Shown piece by piece: positions 35,662 through 43,993 of a stretch of DNA of 64,000 nucleotides. Numbering within the stretch: the first letter of the stretch is position 1; every line of letters begins with the position of its first letter. The DNA is from Pseudosulfitobacter pseudonitzschiae. Lineage in GTDB: Bacteria; Pseudomonadota; Alphaproteobacteria; Rhodobacterales; Rhodobacteraceae. Below the pieces are notes generated by a model. The model did not search any database. It was not told where the DNA came from and saw nothing but the letters and a program-made list of their open reading frames with translations. A program made the translations under genes and the position numbers. The stretch lies in contig NZ_CP022416.1 of the NCBI RefSeq assembly GCF_002222635.1, forward strand, positions 186,001-250,000. Direction: 5' to 3'.

Positions 35662-36633
35662 ATGTTCGAGCTTGCCGATTTTTCCGTCAGCTTCGGGGCC
35701 GCTACAGCCCTGCGCCACGCCAATCTGGAAATCCGCAAGGGCGACCGGTTGGGTATCGTGGGCGAAAGCGGGTCGGGTAAGACCATGCTGGCACTGTGTC
35801 TGATGGGCATGGCCCCCGACGCCGCAAAAATCAGCGGGCGGTTGCGCATTGACGGGCAGGACATGACCCATGCGACCGAAAACCTCTGGCAGCAGATGCG
35901 CGCCCGCAGGGTCGCGATGATCTTTCAGGAACCGATGACCGCACTCAACCCTTTGCGCCGGATCGGGGATACGGTGATGGAGCCGTTGATCGTCCACGAA
36001 GGCCTGAGCCACGCACAGGCCCGAACGCGGGTGCTGGCGCTGCTGGAAGAGGTGGGTATTCCCGACCCGCCCGCAAGGATGCGCATGTTCCCCCATGAGC
36101 TGAGCGGGGGACAACGGCAAAGGGTTCTGATCGCCTTGGCGCTGGCGTGCAACCCCGCGCTGCTGATCGCGGATGAACCCACGACCGCACTGGATGCCAA
36201 TGTGGCGCTGCGCATCACCGATCTGTTGGTGCGTCTGGCGCGCGAACGCGGCATGGCGTTGGTGTTCATCACTCACGATCTGGCCGCAGTCGCGCGCACC
36301 ACGCAAGATATCGTGGTGATGTACGGCGGCGATATGGTCGAACGCGGCCCGACGGCGCAGGTTCTGGCCAATCCCGCGCATCCCTACACCATAGGCTTGC
36401 TTGCGGCGCGCCCCGACCCCGCTGCGCCGCCCCGCGATGCCAACGGAAAACGCCGCCGCCTGCCGACGCTGCCGGGCACGGTGCCGCCGCTGTCTGCGCT
36501 TCCGCAAGGCTGCCGTTTCTCGGGGCGCTGCGCCGCAGAGCTGGACTATTGCGCCAGCACCCGCGCACCGGACCGTCCTATTGACACGCACCGGTCAGCC
36601 GCCTGTCATTTGTTCAGCGAGGGCACCACATGA
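35662..36633 (+). CDS. Dpp-type ABC ATPase 1 (second system)
   Basis: 323 residues. Walker A GESGSGKT, Q-loop IFQEPMTALNPL, signature LSGGQRQR, Walker B LLIADEPTTALDA and H-loop ITHDL. The C-terminal extension keeps GCRFSGRCAAELDYC. Overlaps the next ATPase by four bases. Confidence 0.92.
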   Translation: MFELADFSVSFGAATALRHANLEIRKGDRLGIVGESGSGKTMLALCLMGMAPDAAKISGRLRIDGQDMTHATENLWQQMRARRVAMIFQEPMTALNPLRRIGDTVMEPLIVHEGLSHAQARTRVLALLEEVGIPDPPARMRMFPHELSGGQRQRVLIALALACNPALLIADEPTTALDANVALRITDLLVRLARERGMALVFITHDLAAVARTTQDIVVMYGGDMVERGPTAQVLANPAHPYTIGLLAARPDPAAPPRDANGKRRRLPTLPGTVPPLSALPQGCRFSGRCAAELDYCASTRAPDRPIDTHRSAACHLFSEGTT

Positions 36634-37415
36634 CCGCCCCCCTGCTTGAGGCCCGCAACCTGACCCGCCGCTATCGTTTGCCACGCACATCCCTGTTGCG
36701 CTCGGCCCCCGTTCTGACGGCAGTCGACGACACCAGTTTTACCATCCGCGCGGGCGAGACGTTGGGCGTGGTGGGGGAATCCGGCTCGGGCAAATCGACC
36801 ATTGCCCGAATGGTCATGGCGTTCGAAGCCCCGGACGAAGGCGAGGTGCTGTTTCAGGGGCAAACCCTGCACAGCCTGTCGGCGGCAGAGCTGCGCGTGC
36901 AACGGCAAAAGTTCCAAATGGTGTTTCAGGATCCCTTCGGCTCGCTTGATCCGCGCCGCAAGGTTGGCTGGTCTATCGCAGAACCCATGCGCGCTATCGG
37001 TATTGATGGTGATACCGCACGGCGCACGTCCGAGGCGTTGGAACAGGTGGGCCTGCCCACGCGCGATGCCGACAAATACCCGCATGAATTCTCGGGCGGC
37101 CAGCGCCAGCGTATCGCGATTGCACGCGCCATTGTCACCCGTCCCGCCCTGCTGGTCGCGGACGAGGCTGTCTCGGCGCTGGATGTGTCGGTGCAGGCGC
37201 AAATCCTGAACCTGTTGATGGACCTTCAGGACGATCTGGGGCTGGGCATTCTGTTTATCAGCCACGACCTTGCCGTAGTGGCCTCGATCTGTGACCAGAT
37301 CCTTGTGATGCAGCATGGAAAACCGCTGGAATCCGGCCCCACGGGGCAGGTCTTGCGCGCACCGGCGCATCCTTATACCCAAACATTGCTCAAGGCAGCA
37401 GGAGTATTTTCATGA
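36630..37415 (+). CDS. Dpp-type ABC ATPase 2 (second system)
   Basis: 261 residues with Walker A GESGSGKST, Q-loop VFQDPFGSLDPR, signature FSGGQRQR, Walker B LLVADEAVSALD and H-loop ISHDL. The signature starts with Phe instead of Leu, and the Walker B glutamate is followed by Ala rather than Pro; both are common variants. It lacks the cysteine-bearing oligopeptide C-extension found in the other Dpp ATPases here. Overlaps the phosphoesterase by four bases. Confidence 0.9.
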   Translation: MTAPLLEARNLTRRYRLPRTSLLRSAPVLTAVDDTSFTIRAGETLGVVGESGSGKSTIARMVMAFEAPDEGEVLFQGQTLHSLSAAELRVQRQKFQMVFQDPFGSLDPRRKVGWSIAEPMRAIGIDGDTARRTSEALEQVGLPTRDADKYPHEFSGGQRQRIAIARAIVTRPALLVADEAVSALDVSVQAQILNLLMDLQDDLGLGILFISHDLAVVASICDQILVMQHGKPLESGPTGQVLRAPAHPYTQTLLKAAGVFS

Positions 37416-38221
37416 CGCGGTTTATCCATCTCACAGACCTGCACGTGTCGCACCCAGATGCGGGCGACCCCTCTGCCAATGTGCCGCAAAACGCACCGAT
37501 GCTGGAACAGGTCGTGGGTCTGATCAACGCAATGGAACGCCAGCCCGATTTTGTCGTGGCCAGTGGCGATCTGACCAATATGGGCGATCCCGACAGCTAT
37601 GCGATGCTCAAGGACATCCTGAAGCCGCTTGCACCGCCTTTGGTGATGGCGCTTGGCAATCATGACAAACGCGAAGGCTTCCACAAGGTGTTCGAGGGCA
37701 CATCCTCTGACGCTCCGTTCTTCAATGACCAAGTGCTTGGCGGGCTGCATGTTATCACGCTTGATACTCTGGTGCCCGGCCATGTGGCCGGCACCCTGTG
37801 TGACGCGCAATTCGACTATCTGGCAGCGGCGCTGAGCCGTCATGCCGACCTGCCAAAACTGATCGTCATGCACCACCCGCCCCGCGTTGATGCGGACGGT
37901 CTGCCGTGGGGCAGTATCGACATGGACAGCACCAACCGGCTGGCCGACCTTCTACGTGGCCAACACATTGCGGGGATACTGTCGGGTCATATTCACATCA
38001 ATCAGGTCAATCACTGGAACGGTATTCCCCTTGTGGTGTCGATGGGTCTGAATTCTTCGGTGGACCTGTTGGAAACCAATGATCTGCGTTTGGTAGAGGG
38101 GCGTGGCTTTGGTGTCTGCGATTGGCGCGCCACAGGTCTTTCGGTCAGCTTTGTGCCGCTGACCCCGACACCGCGCGAACTGGGCGTGATCGACCGCGCG
38201 CGATTGCTGGCCTTTACCTGA
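37412..38221 (+). CDS. Calcineurin-like metallophosphoesterase (CpdA-like)
   Basis: 269 residues. All metal-ligand blocks of the family are present: HLTDLHVS (about 6-13), VASGDLTNMGD, LGNHDKR, MHHPP and SGHIHIN. CpdA-type enzymes hydrolyse cyclic nucleotides or other phosphodiesters in the cytoplasm. No signal peptide. It overlaps the ATPase gene upstream and the phosphatase downstream, so it is part of the transport operon, pointing to an imported phosphodiester. Its true substrate is open. Confidence 0.88.
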   Translation: MTRFIHLTDLHVSHPDAGDPSANVPQNAPMLEQVVGLINAMERQPDFVVASGDLTNMGDPDSYAMLKDILKPLAPPLVMALGNHDKREGFHKVFEGTSSDAPFFNDQVLGGLHVITLDTLVPGHVAGTLCDAQFDYLAAALSRHADLPKLIVMHHPPRVDADGLPWGSIDMDSTNRLADLLRGQHIAGILSGHIHINQVNHWNGIPLVVSMGLNSSVDLLETNDLRLVEGRGFGVCDWRATGLSVSFVPLTPTPRELGVIDRARLLAFT

Positions 38222-38991
38222 TGAAAAACAAGCGACACCTGCCCGTCGAGGGTGCCTTTAACATCCGTGATCTTGGCGGCTATGAAACGCGTTCGGGTGA
38301 CCTTATTCCGTGGCGGCGCTTTTTGCGGTCGGACAGCCTGCACCGCATTGCCCCGCAAGACGTCATTCGCTTGCATGAAGAAGGCTTGCGCGCGGTCATC
38401 GACCTGCGCACCAGTGCCGAGGTTGCAGACGCGCCCAACCCCTTTGCCGCCTTTCCTGACGTTCATTATGTGAACCTGCCGCTGTTCGACGACCTGTCAC
38501 CACAAGCCTTGTCAGATGCCGCACAAGAGGGGGAACACCCGCTGTTCACCTTCTATATGACGGCGCTGGAAACCCGCGGCGATGCAATTTGCACGATCCT
38601 GACAGAGATGGCACAGATCGACGACGGTACTGTGCTGTTCAATTGCACGGCGGGAAAGGACCGCACCGGCATCATCGCGGCGTTGCTGCTGGGCATCGCG
38701 GGCGTGGATCGCAAAGCGATCATTGCCGACTATGCCCTGACGGCCGAATTCATCCCCGATCTTGTCGCGGAATTCCTCAATATCTCCCGCGCGCGGGGTG
38801 GTGACACCGAAAGCTACGCGCGTATGTTGGAAAGCCCCGCCGAGACGCTTGCAGCCACGATGGATGCGATCCGGCACCGCTATGGAACATTCCGGACCTA
38901 TCTGGAAGCGATCGGCCTGCCCGAGAACGTGCGCCTGACCCTGCGCGCGCGGCTGCGGGGTCAGGCTCCGGCAGCACAAAAGACAAAATAG
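38221..38991 (+). CDS. Tyrosine-phosphatase-like protein (DSP/LipA-type phosphatase)
   Basis: 256 residues starting on the last base of the previous stop. P-loop CTAGKDRTGI (Cys-x5-Arg, about 141-150) with the family N-terminal block FNIRDLGGYETRSG and RSDSLHRI. These are features of bacterial atypical dual-specificity/lipid phosphatases such as Mycobacterium PtpB and Listeria LipA. Both protein and phosphoinositide or sugar-phosphate substrates are known in the family. Next to the phosphodiesterase it could take the phosphate off the product of that enzyme (inference). Confidence 0.85.
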   Translation: MKNKRHLPVEGAFNIRDLGGYETRSGDLIPWRRFLRSDSLHRIAPQDVIRLHEEGLRAVIDLRTSAEVADAPNPFAAFPDVHYVNLPLFDDLSPQALSDAAQEGEHPLFTFYMTALETRGDAICTILTEMAQIDDGTVLFNCTAGKDRTGIIAALLLGIAGVDRKAIIADYALTAEFIPDLVAEFLNISRARGGDTESYARMLESPAETLAATMDAIRHRYGTFRTYLEAIGLPENVRLTLRARLRGQAPAAQKTK

Positions 38992-39212
38992 GCGCTCGGC
39001 AAATCCTCAGCCTGATATCATCTGCCAATATCGCCTGAAGTCGTCGGGCCAAAATGTCCTGCGCTTCCTGCCCAAATCAATATCAGCGGACAGCTTGTCC
39101 ATACCCGCCATTTTCCTGCGATCAGGCTCTGGTGTCGGACAAGATGACCTGACACTCTGTCCCAAAAATACGGTTGGGTGTGCCCATCCGCAGACGAGGG
39201 GGCCATTTCCGT
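38992..39212. promoter_or_regulatory. 221-bp promoter region of the tungstate importer
   Basis: No gene is seen. A small inverted repeat GATAT-N9-ATATC lies at 39014-39032. Molybdate/tungstate regulators (ModE or TunR type) bind AT-rich two-fold sites of this general form, but the match is short. GAGGGGGCC precedes the tupB start. Confidence 0.3.
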
Positions 39213-39917
39213 ATGGTCGATTTATGGAGCGGGCTGGCGCAGGCGTTCTGGCTGGTTGTCACGCTGGATGCCGAACTGATGGAAATCGCGTTGCGTTCGC
39301 TGCGGGTGACGCTGACTGCGCTGGCAGTGGCCTGTCTGATCGCGCTGCCGCTGGCGGCCTTGATGGCGGTCAAACGATTCCGTGCGCGGCGGTTTGTGAT
39401 TGCGATTCTGAATGCGCTGATGGGACTGCCGCCAGTGGTGGTGGGGCTGATCGTTTATGTGATCCTGTCGCGGTCCGGTCCGTTGGGGGTGATGGGCTTG
39501 CTGTTCACGCCGACGGCGATGATCATCGCGCAGACCATCATCATCGTGCCATTGATTGCATCCATCGCGCATCAGTCGATCCGTGATCTTTGGCAGCAAT
39601 ATCATGACCTTCTGATCTCGATGAACGTAACACAGGCGCAGAAGGTCCGCACATTGCTCTGGGATTGCAGGCGTGCGTTGTTGACGGCGGCATTGGCCGG
39701 ATTTGGTCGTGCGATTGGCGAGGTTGGCGCGATCATGATTGTGGGGGGCAACATCGACCACGCGACACGGGTTCTGACCACGGCGATTGCGCTGGAAACC
39801 GGCAAGGGTGAATTTGCGCTGGCGCTGGCCTTGGGGTTTGTTCTGATCGGGCTGGCTGTGACCGTCAATCTGGCTATTCACTGGCTGGGCCGAACCGAAC
39901 GCGAGGGGGGGTGGTGA
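39213..39917 (+). CDS. tupB: Tungstate ABC transporter permease TupB
   Basis: 234 residues, ATG at 39213; the longer frame from 39174 is not used. Four to five helices; LRVTLTALAVACLIALPLA and MGLPPVVVGLIVYVILSRSGPLG match TupB/WtpB-type permeases, as does the coupling segment and FGRAIGEVGAIMIVGGNI. Imports tungstate through a TupA-fed channel. First gene of tupBCA; its stop overlaps the tupC ATG. Confidence 0.88.
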   Translation: MVDLWSGLAQAFWLVVTLDAELMEIALRSLRVTLTALAVACLIALPLAALMAVKRFRARRFVIAILNALMGLPPVVVGLIVYVILSRSGPLGVMGLLFTPTAMIIAQTIIIVPLIASIAHQSIRDLWQQYHDLLISMNVTQAQKVRTLLWDCRRALLTAALAGFGRAIGEVGAIMIVGGNIDHATRVLTTAIALETGKGEFALALALGFVLIGLAVTVNLAIHWLGRTEREGGW

Positions 39918-40630
39918 TGACCCAGCTTTTCCCGATGCAGGCCAAGGGGATCGAAAGCCGCAGGCGCGGGCAGGTTCTGGTGGGGCCGATTGATCTGACG
40001 CTGGACGGTCAAGGGGCCAGTGTGGTGATCGGGCCGAACGGGGCGGGCAAGACTACGCTGTTGCGCCTGTTGCATGGCACCGCGCGGTTGTCTGCGGGGC
40101 AGATCAACTGGGCTTGCCCCACGGACGAGGCGCGGCACCACCAGGCCTTTGTGTTTCAACGCCCTGTGATGCTGCGCCGCACGGTGATGGAGAACCTGAT
40201 TTATCCACTGCGCCTGCGCGGGACGCCAGTCGCCGACGCCCGCACGCGCGCCCGCGACTGGGCCGTGCGTGTCGGGCTTGAAAAGATGCTGGACCGCGCA
40301 GCCCCCGTCCTGTCGGGTGGCGAGCAGCAAAAGCTGGCGCTGGCGCGGGCGTTGATAGCAGAGCCGAAGGTGCTGTTTCTTGACGAACCCTGCGCCGCAC
40401 TTGATGGCCGCGCCACGCGCGAGATCGAAGAGATTCTGGCACATGCAAAAGCCACCGGCACGCGGCTGATCCTGTCCACACATGACATGGGGCAGGCGCG
40501 GCGGATCGGCGACGAGGTGCTGTTCCTGCTGGGCGGACGCATCCATGAAAGCGGGTCGGTTGACCGGTTTTTCAACGGGCCGGAGACACCACAGGCGCAG
40601 GCTTTTCTCAGAGGAGACATCGTAGAATGA
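39917..40630 (+). CDS. tupC: Tungstate ABC transporter ATPase TupC
   Basis: 237 residues. Walker A GPNGAGKTT, signature LSGGEQQK, Walker B LFLDEPCAALDG and H-loop STHDM. Short form without the molybdate-binding TOBE/MopI domain found in ModC, which fits TupC. Starts and ends in four-base or smaller overlaps with tupB and tupA. Confidence 0.88.
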   Translation: MTQLFPMQAKGIESRRRGQVLVGPIDLTLDGQGASVVIGPNGAGKTTLLRLLHGTARLSAGQINWACPTDEARHHQAFVFQRPVMLRRTVMENLIYPLRLRGTPVADARTRARDWAVRVGLEKMLDRAAPVLSGGEQQKLALARALIAEPKVLFLDEPCAALDGRATREIEEILAHAKATGTRLILSTHDMGQARRIGDEVLFLLGGRIHESGSVDRFFNGPETPQAQAFLRGDIVE

Positions 40631-41439
40631 TGAAACGATTTGCAATGACGCTGGTGGCGCTGGTCATCGGTACTGCTGTGCAGGCGTCTGATGTGATGAA
40701 AGTGGCGGTGACGACGTCGTTCAACAACTCGGGGCTTGCCGATGTGTTGCTGCCCGAGATCAAAAAGGATCTGGACCTTGTTGTGCAGTTGCTGGTTGTC
40801 GGTACCGGGCAGGCGATCAAGCTGGGCAAGGCGGGTGATGTCGACGCCATTCTTGTCCACTCGCGCAAGGCCGAAGAGGCCTTTGTAGATGGCGGGTTTG
40901 GTACATATCGCACCCAGATTATGTACAATGATTTCGTGATCATCGGGCCCTCGGCCGACCCTGCGGGCATCAAGGATGCAAATGCTGCGGTGACTGCCTT
41001 GGCAGCGATTGCCAAGGTCCAGACGCCCTTTGTCAGCCGTGGCGATGACAGCGGCACGCATAAAAAGGAACTGTCGCTATGGCAGGCGGCGGGTATGGAC
41101 CCCGAAGGTTTTGGTGATTGGTACAAGGCGGTTGGCGCTGGCATGGGGGCAGCGCTGAACACCGCGTCGGGCATTCCGGCATATATCATGGCCGATCGCG
41201 CAAGTTGGCTGAAATTCGGCAACAAGGGCGAACTTGAACTGCTTTATGCGGGTGATCCGTTGCTGTTCAACCAATACGCCTTTTTGCCGGTGAACCCCGA
41301 GATGCACGGCCATGTAAAAACCGATCTGGCGTTGAAGCTGGAAGAATGGCTGACATCCGAACGGGCTTCGACGCTGATCAACAACTACAGGATCAACGGC
41401 GAGGCGCTGTTTGTGTTCAACGCCGAGGCAGCGGAATAA
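40627..41439 (+). CDS. tupA: Tungstate-binding protein TupA
   Basis: 270 residues. Signal peptide about 1-20 (ending VQASD). The oxyanion-binding blocks of TupA are present: TTSFNNSGL near the N-terminus and SRGDDSGTHKKE in the middle, where the TTS and SxGD backbone and side chains grip the oxyanion. TupA binds tungstate far more tightly than molybdate in characterised cases. The position beside a formate dehydrogenase locus suggests that enzyme as the user. Confidence 0.9.
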   Translation: MMKRFAMTLVALVIGTAVQASDVMKVAVTTSFNNSGLADVLLPEIKKDLDLVVQLLVVGTGQAIKLGKAGDVDAILVHSRKAEEAFVDGGFGTYRTQIMYNDFVIIGPSADPAGIKDANAAVTALAAIAKVQTPFVSRGDDSGTHKKELSLWQAAGMDPEGFGDWYKAVGAGMGAALNTASGIPAYIMADRASWLKFGNKGELELLYAGDPLLFNQYAFLPVNPEMHGHVKTDLALKLEEWLTSERASTLINNYRINGEALFVFNAEAAE

Positions 41440-41458
41440 CTCCGTATCAGAGACACAG

Positions 41459-41478
41459 CGCGCCCTTCATCGGGCGCG
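41459..41478. terminator. GC-rich hairpin between convergent tupA and DUF6505-like genes
   Basis: CGCGCCC pairs with GGGCGCG (7 bp) over TTCATC. No U-run follows on either strand, so terminator function is only suggested by its place in a 46-base convergent gap. Confidence 0.35.
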
Positions 41479-41485
41479 GTGCTGC

Positions 41486-41983
41486 CTATTCCGGCAGGTC
41501 GCCGTGAATGGCGAACTGTTCCAGTCCTGCATCCTGCGGCTGAATCACTCGAAAACTCTCGCGTACCCCCGCATCGGTTAATTCGCGCGCAACGGTCAGC
41601 AGGCTGTTGGCGTCATGGTCGGCACACATGTCCATCATCTGTGACAATTCTTCCGCGGCGACAGGGCGGGCGGCGTCGACGTCAGGCGCCCCGTAATAGG
41701 TGACAAAATGCTGTGCCAGCATCTCGGTCAGGGTGGCAATTTCCGCAGGTTCGATCTGGGTCACCGCCACAAAGGTCACACGGCCAAAGGTTTCCAACCC
41801 CAGCCAGCCGTTGGCAAAGGCTTGTCGCGCCTTGCCGGTCAGGTCGCCTTGGGTCCAGTCCGAAAATTCGAACCCGCCCGAGACGCACCATTCCCCCGTT
41901 CGCGCGGGGCTGGAAAACACGTTTCTGTCGCTTTCGTCAAAGTGGATTGCGCGGGCAAGCTTGCGCAGGTCTGGCTGAGTCAC
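41486..41983 (-). CDS. DUF6505-like protein of the FDH accessory operon
   Basis: 165 residues, soluble, no signal peptide. It begins KLARAIHFDESDRNVF and has FANGWLGLETFGRVTFVAV. I associate this with DUF6505, a family found beside formate dehydrogenase genes in Rhodobacterales. Function unknown. Four-base overlap with the lipoate-ligase-like gene upstream (ATGA). Last gene of a five-gene minus-strand operon. Confidence 0.6.
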   Translation of the reverse strand: MTQPDLRKLARAIHFDESDRNVFSSPARTGEWCVSGGFEFSDWTQGDLTGKARQAFANGWLGLETFGRVTFVAVTQIEPAEIATLTEMLAQHFVTYYGAPDVDAARPVAAEELSQMMDMCADHDANSLLTVARELTDAGVRESFRVIQPQDAGLEQFAIHGDLPE

Positions 41984-42696
41984 GGGCTGGGCTCCAATAT
42001 CGAGGTAAGCGGGATCAGATGCGTGGCGTCACCATCGCGCAGCAACATGCCAAAGCGTTCGTCGACGCCAAGGAACGTGCCGGTCCGGCCATCTACGGTG
42101 ATATCTTCACCGATTCCATAGGCCAGCCCGCGCCATTCGCCATGCAGGGGGGCGGCGCCTTCGTCCTCCCAGCGGTTGATCCAGTGCAGGCTGTGGCGGG
42201 CCCATGCCTCGACCAGTTCGGGCGGGGCGACGTCGGCGCAACCTTCGGCGTAAAGGGCGGTTTGGTCGGGGTGCAGTCCGGTTTGAGCCAGATCGGGATC
42301 GTCCACGGGGTAAAGCGGCAGGGTAAATCCGACCACCAGCCAGTCGGGCACCGCCTCTGGATTTGTATCGGACGCCATGCAGCGAAAGCGCCCGCAGGCG
42401 GCGTTATTGAGGCGCAGGCCGCCGTTCCAGTCCAGATGCACCGCGACCTCGGGCGGGGCCAATGCACCAAGCGCGTTTTGAAAGCCGATACCGCAAAGCG
42501 GCAGCATCGCCATCGCATCCTTCAGCGGCACTTCGGGGGCAAAGACCAAAGACGTCTCGACCGTGTGACCGCCCAAAGCATAGACGACGAGCCCGGGATC
42601 GCAGCCCGTCGCTGCACGCATGGCGGCGTGTTCAAACGCATCCGACGCCACAGCCTCGCCCCAAAGCAGCGGCGGAAAGGCCAGTGCTTCGGTCAT
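41980..42696 (-). CDS. Biotin/lipoate-protein-ligase-like protein (DUF4444-type)
   Basis: 238 residues. Opens with FPPLLWGEAVASDAFEHAAMRAATGCDPG and has NNAACGRFRC and WLVVGFTLPLYP; the C-terminal part (GEDITVDGRTGTFLGVDERFGMLLRDG) resembles a biotin-ligase-like or SH3-type beta barrel. The canonical lysine/RRxxGGGxVxH motifs of active LplA/BirA are not visible, so it may have lost ligase activity. Sits between Mrp and DUF6505-like genes with four-base overlaps on both sides. Confidence 0.6.
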   Translation of the reverse strand: MTEALAFPPLLWGEAVASDAFEHAAMRAATGCDPGLVVYALGGHTVETSLVFAPEVPLKDAMAMLPLCGIGFQNALGALAPPEVAVHLDWNGGLRLNNAACGRFRCMASDTNPEAVPDWLVVGFTLPLYPVDDPDLAQTGLHPDQTALYAEGCADVAPPELVEAWARHSLHWINRWEDEGAAPLHGEWRGLAYGIGEDITVDGRTGTFLGVDERFGMLLRDGDATHLIPLTSILEPSP

Positions 42697-43763
42697 GCGG
42701 CACCGCTTTCGATCAGCTTGCGGGCGATGGCCTGAAAGCTGTGCGCCTGTGGGCTGTCCGGCTGGCTGACGGTGATCGGCGCGCCCCCATCCGAAGCAAG
42801 GCGGATCTGCAGGTCAAGCGGCACTTCGGCCAGCAGGGGAACGCCCATCTTGGCAGCCTCTGCCGCGACACCGCCGTGGCCGAAAACGTGTTCCTCATGG
42901 CCGCAGTTGGTGCAGATATGCGTCGACATATTCTCGATCATTCCGATGATCGGCACCTTGAGCTGGTTGAACATGTCGATGCCCTTGCGCGCATCCAGCA
43001 AGGCGACATCCTGCGGTGTAGAGACAATTATCGCCCCGTCCACCTGCGCCTTTTGCGCCAATGTCATCTGCACGTCGCCGGTGCCGGGAGGCAGATCGAC
43101 GATCAGCACATCCAGCGCGCCCCACTGCACTTGCGTCATCATCTGTTGTAACGCGCCCATCAGCATCGGGCCGCGCCAGACCACGGCCTGATCCTCGTTG
43201 GTCATCAGGCCGATCGACATCATCGTGACGCCGTGGTTGCGCATCGGCAGGATCGTCTTGCCATCGGGCGAGGCAGGTCGCCCCGACACGCCCAGCATCC
43301 GCGGCTGGCTAGGGCCGTAAACGTCGGCATCCAGCAGCCCCACGCGCCGACCCTGCTGCGCAAGAGCGCAGGCAAGGTTGGCCGATACGGTGGATTTTCC
43401 GACGCCGCCCTTGCCCGACGCAATCGCCAGAATTCGGTCAATGCCGGGGATTTTCTGCGGGCCTTTGGGTTCTGCCGCGCGTTGCGGTTTCAGATCGGGG
43501 GGTGGTGCCTTTTCACTGTGACCGGTCAGCACGATCGACACTTTGCCGATGCCTTCGACCTGTGCCAATGCGGCCTCGGCCTGCGCTTTGGCTTGGGTAT
43601 ATGCGTCGGCCTGCGCGGGCGGAATTTCCATTACGAAACGCACCGCACCTATCGCGTCAACGTTCAGGGCGCGCATCACACCGCTGGCGACAATATCGGT
43701 GCCCGTCGCCGGATCGGTGACGGTTTTGAGCGCGGCAAGAACCGCTTCTCTGTTGGCTGGCAC
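42693..43763 (-). CDS. Mrp/NBP35-family Fe-S carrier ATPase (ApbC-like)
   Basis: 356 residues. N-terminal MIP18/DUF59-like domain (about 1-85, TDPATGTDIVASGVMRAL), linker, then a deviant-Walker P-loop GKGGVGKST (about 117-125), DADVYGPSQPRML, and the cluster-binding CTNC in HICTNCGHEEHVFG near residue 280. These dimers carry a [4Fe-4S] cluster and hand it to client enzymes. Being inside the FDH accessory operon, its client may be the polyferredoxin or FDH subunits; a second, housekeeping Mrp probably exists elsewhere. Confidence 0.88.
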   Translation of the reverse strand: MPANREAVLAALKTVTDPATGTDIVASGVMRALNVDAIGAVRFVMEIPPAQADAYTQAKAQAEAALAQVEGIGKVSIVLTGHSEKAPPPDLKPQRAAEPKGPQKIPGIDRILAIASGKGGVGKSTVSANLACALAQQGRRVGLLDADVYGPSQPRMLGVSGRPASPDGKTILPMRNHGVTMMSIGLMTNEDQAVVWRGPMLMGALQQMMTQVQWGALDVLIVDLPPGTGDVQMTLAQKAQVDGAIIVSTPQDVALLDARKGIDMFNQLKVPIIGMIENMSTHICTNCGHEEHVFGHGGVAAEAAKMGVPLLAEVPLDLQIRLASDGGAPITVSQPDSPQAHSFQAIARKLIESGAA

Positions 43764-43766
43764 TGT

Positions 43767-43970
43767 TCAGTCCTGTTCTTCTTGCGGGGCGGTGATGGTG
43801 CCGGTGACCTCGTGGGTCATGCCCAGTTCGGGGATGGTGATCACGGCGCGGACGGGCACGGCCTGTCCGGCGGTGGCCCCTTCGCGCATGGCCTTTTCGA
43901 TGGCCTGCTGCGAGGTCACGCCGACCTGTTTGAGAAACTTGCGCATCGACATGTTGAAATCGTCGCTCAT
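43767..43970 (-). CDS. DUF6494-like small protein
   Basis: 67 residues. The start FNMSMRKFLKQVGVTSQQAIEKAMREG and the central ITIPELGMTHEVTGTI fit what I recall of DUF6494, a short family linked to Fe-S or formate metabolism loci. No cysteine, no membrane segment. AGGAGCCCCC precedes the ATG. Lies three bases before the Mrp start. Confidence 0.6.
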   Translation of the reverse strand: MSDDFNMSMRKFLKQVGVTSQQAIEKAMREGATAGQAVPVRAVITIPELGMTHEVTGTITAPQEEQD

Positions 43971-43993
43971 GGGGGCTCCTTTCTGTGGGCGGA

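Noticed and set aside
34678-36591. 637-residue minus-strand open frame opposite the second Dpp permease/ATPases
   Set aside because: It spans three well-supported genes on the other strand; His/Gln/Arg-rich shadow typical of high-GC DNA.
7193-37415. The two Dpp operons as a recent duplication
   Set aside because: Gene order is shared, but the proteins differ widely in length and sequence and the operon enzymes differ; they are separate systems.
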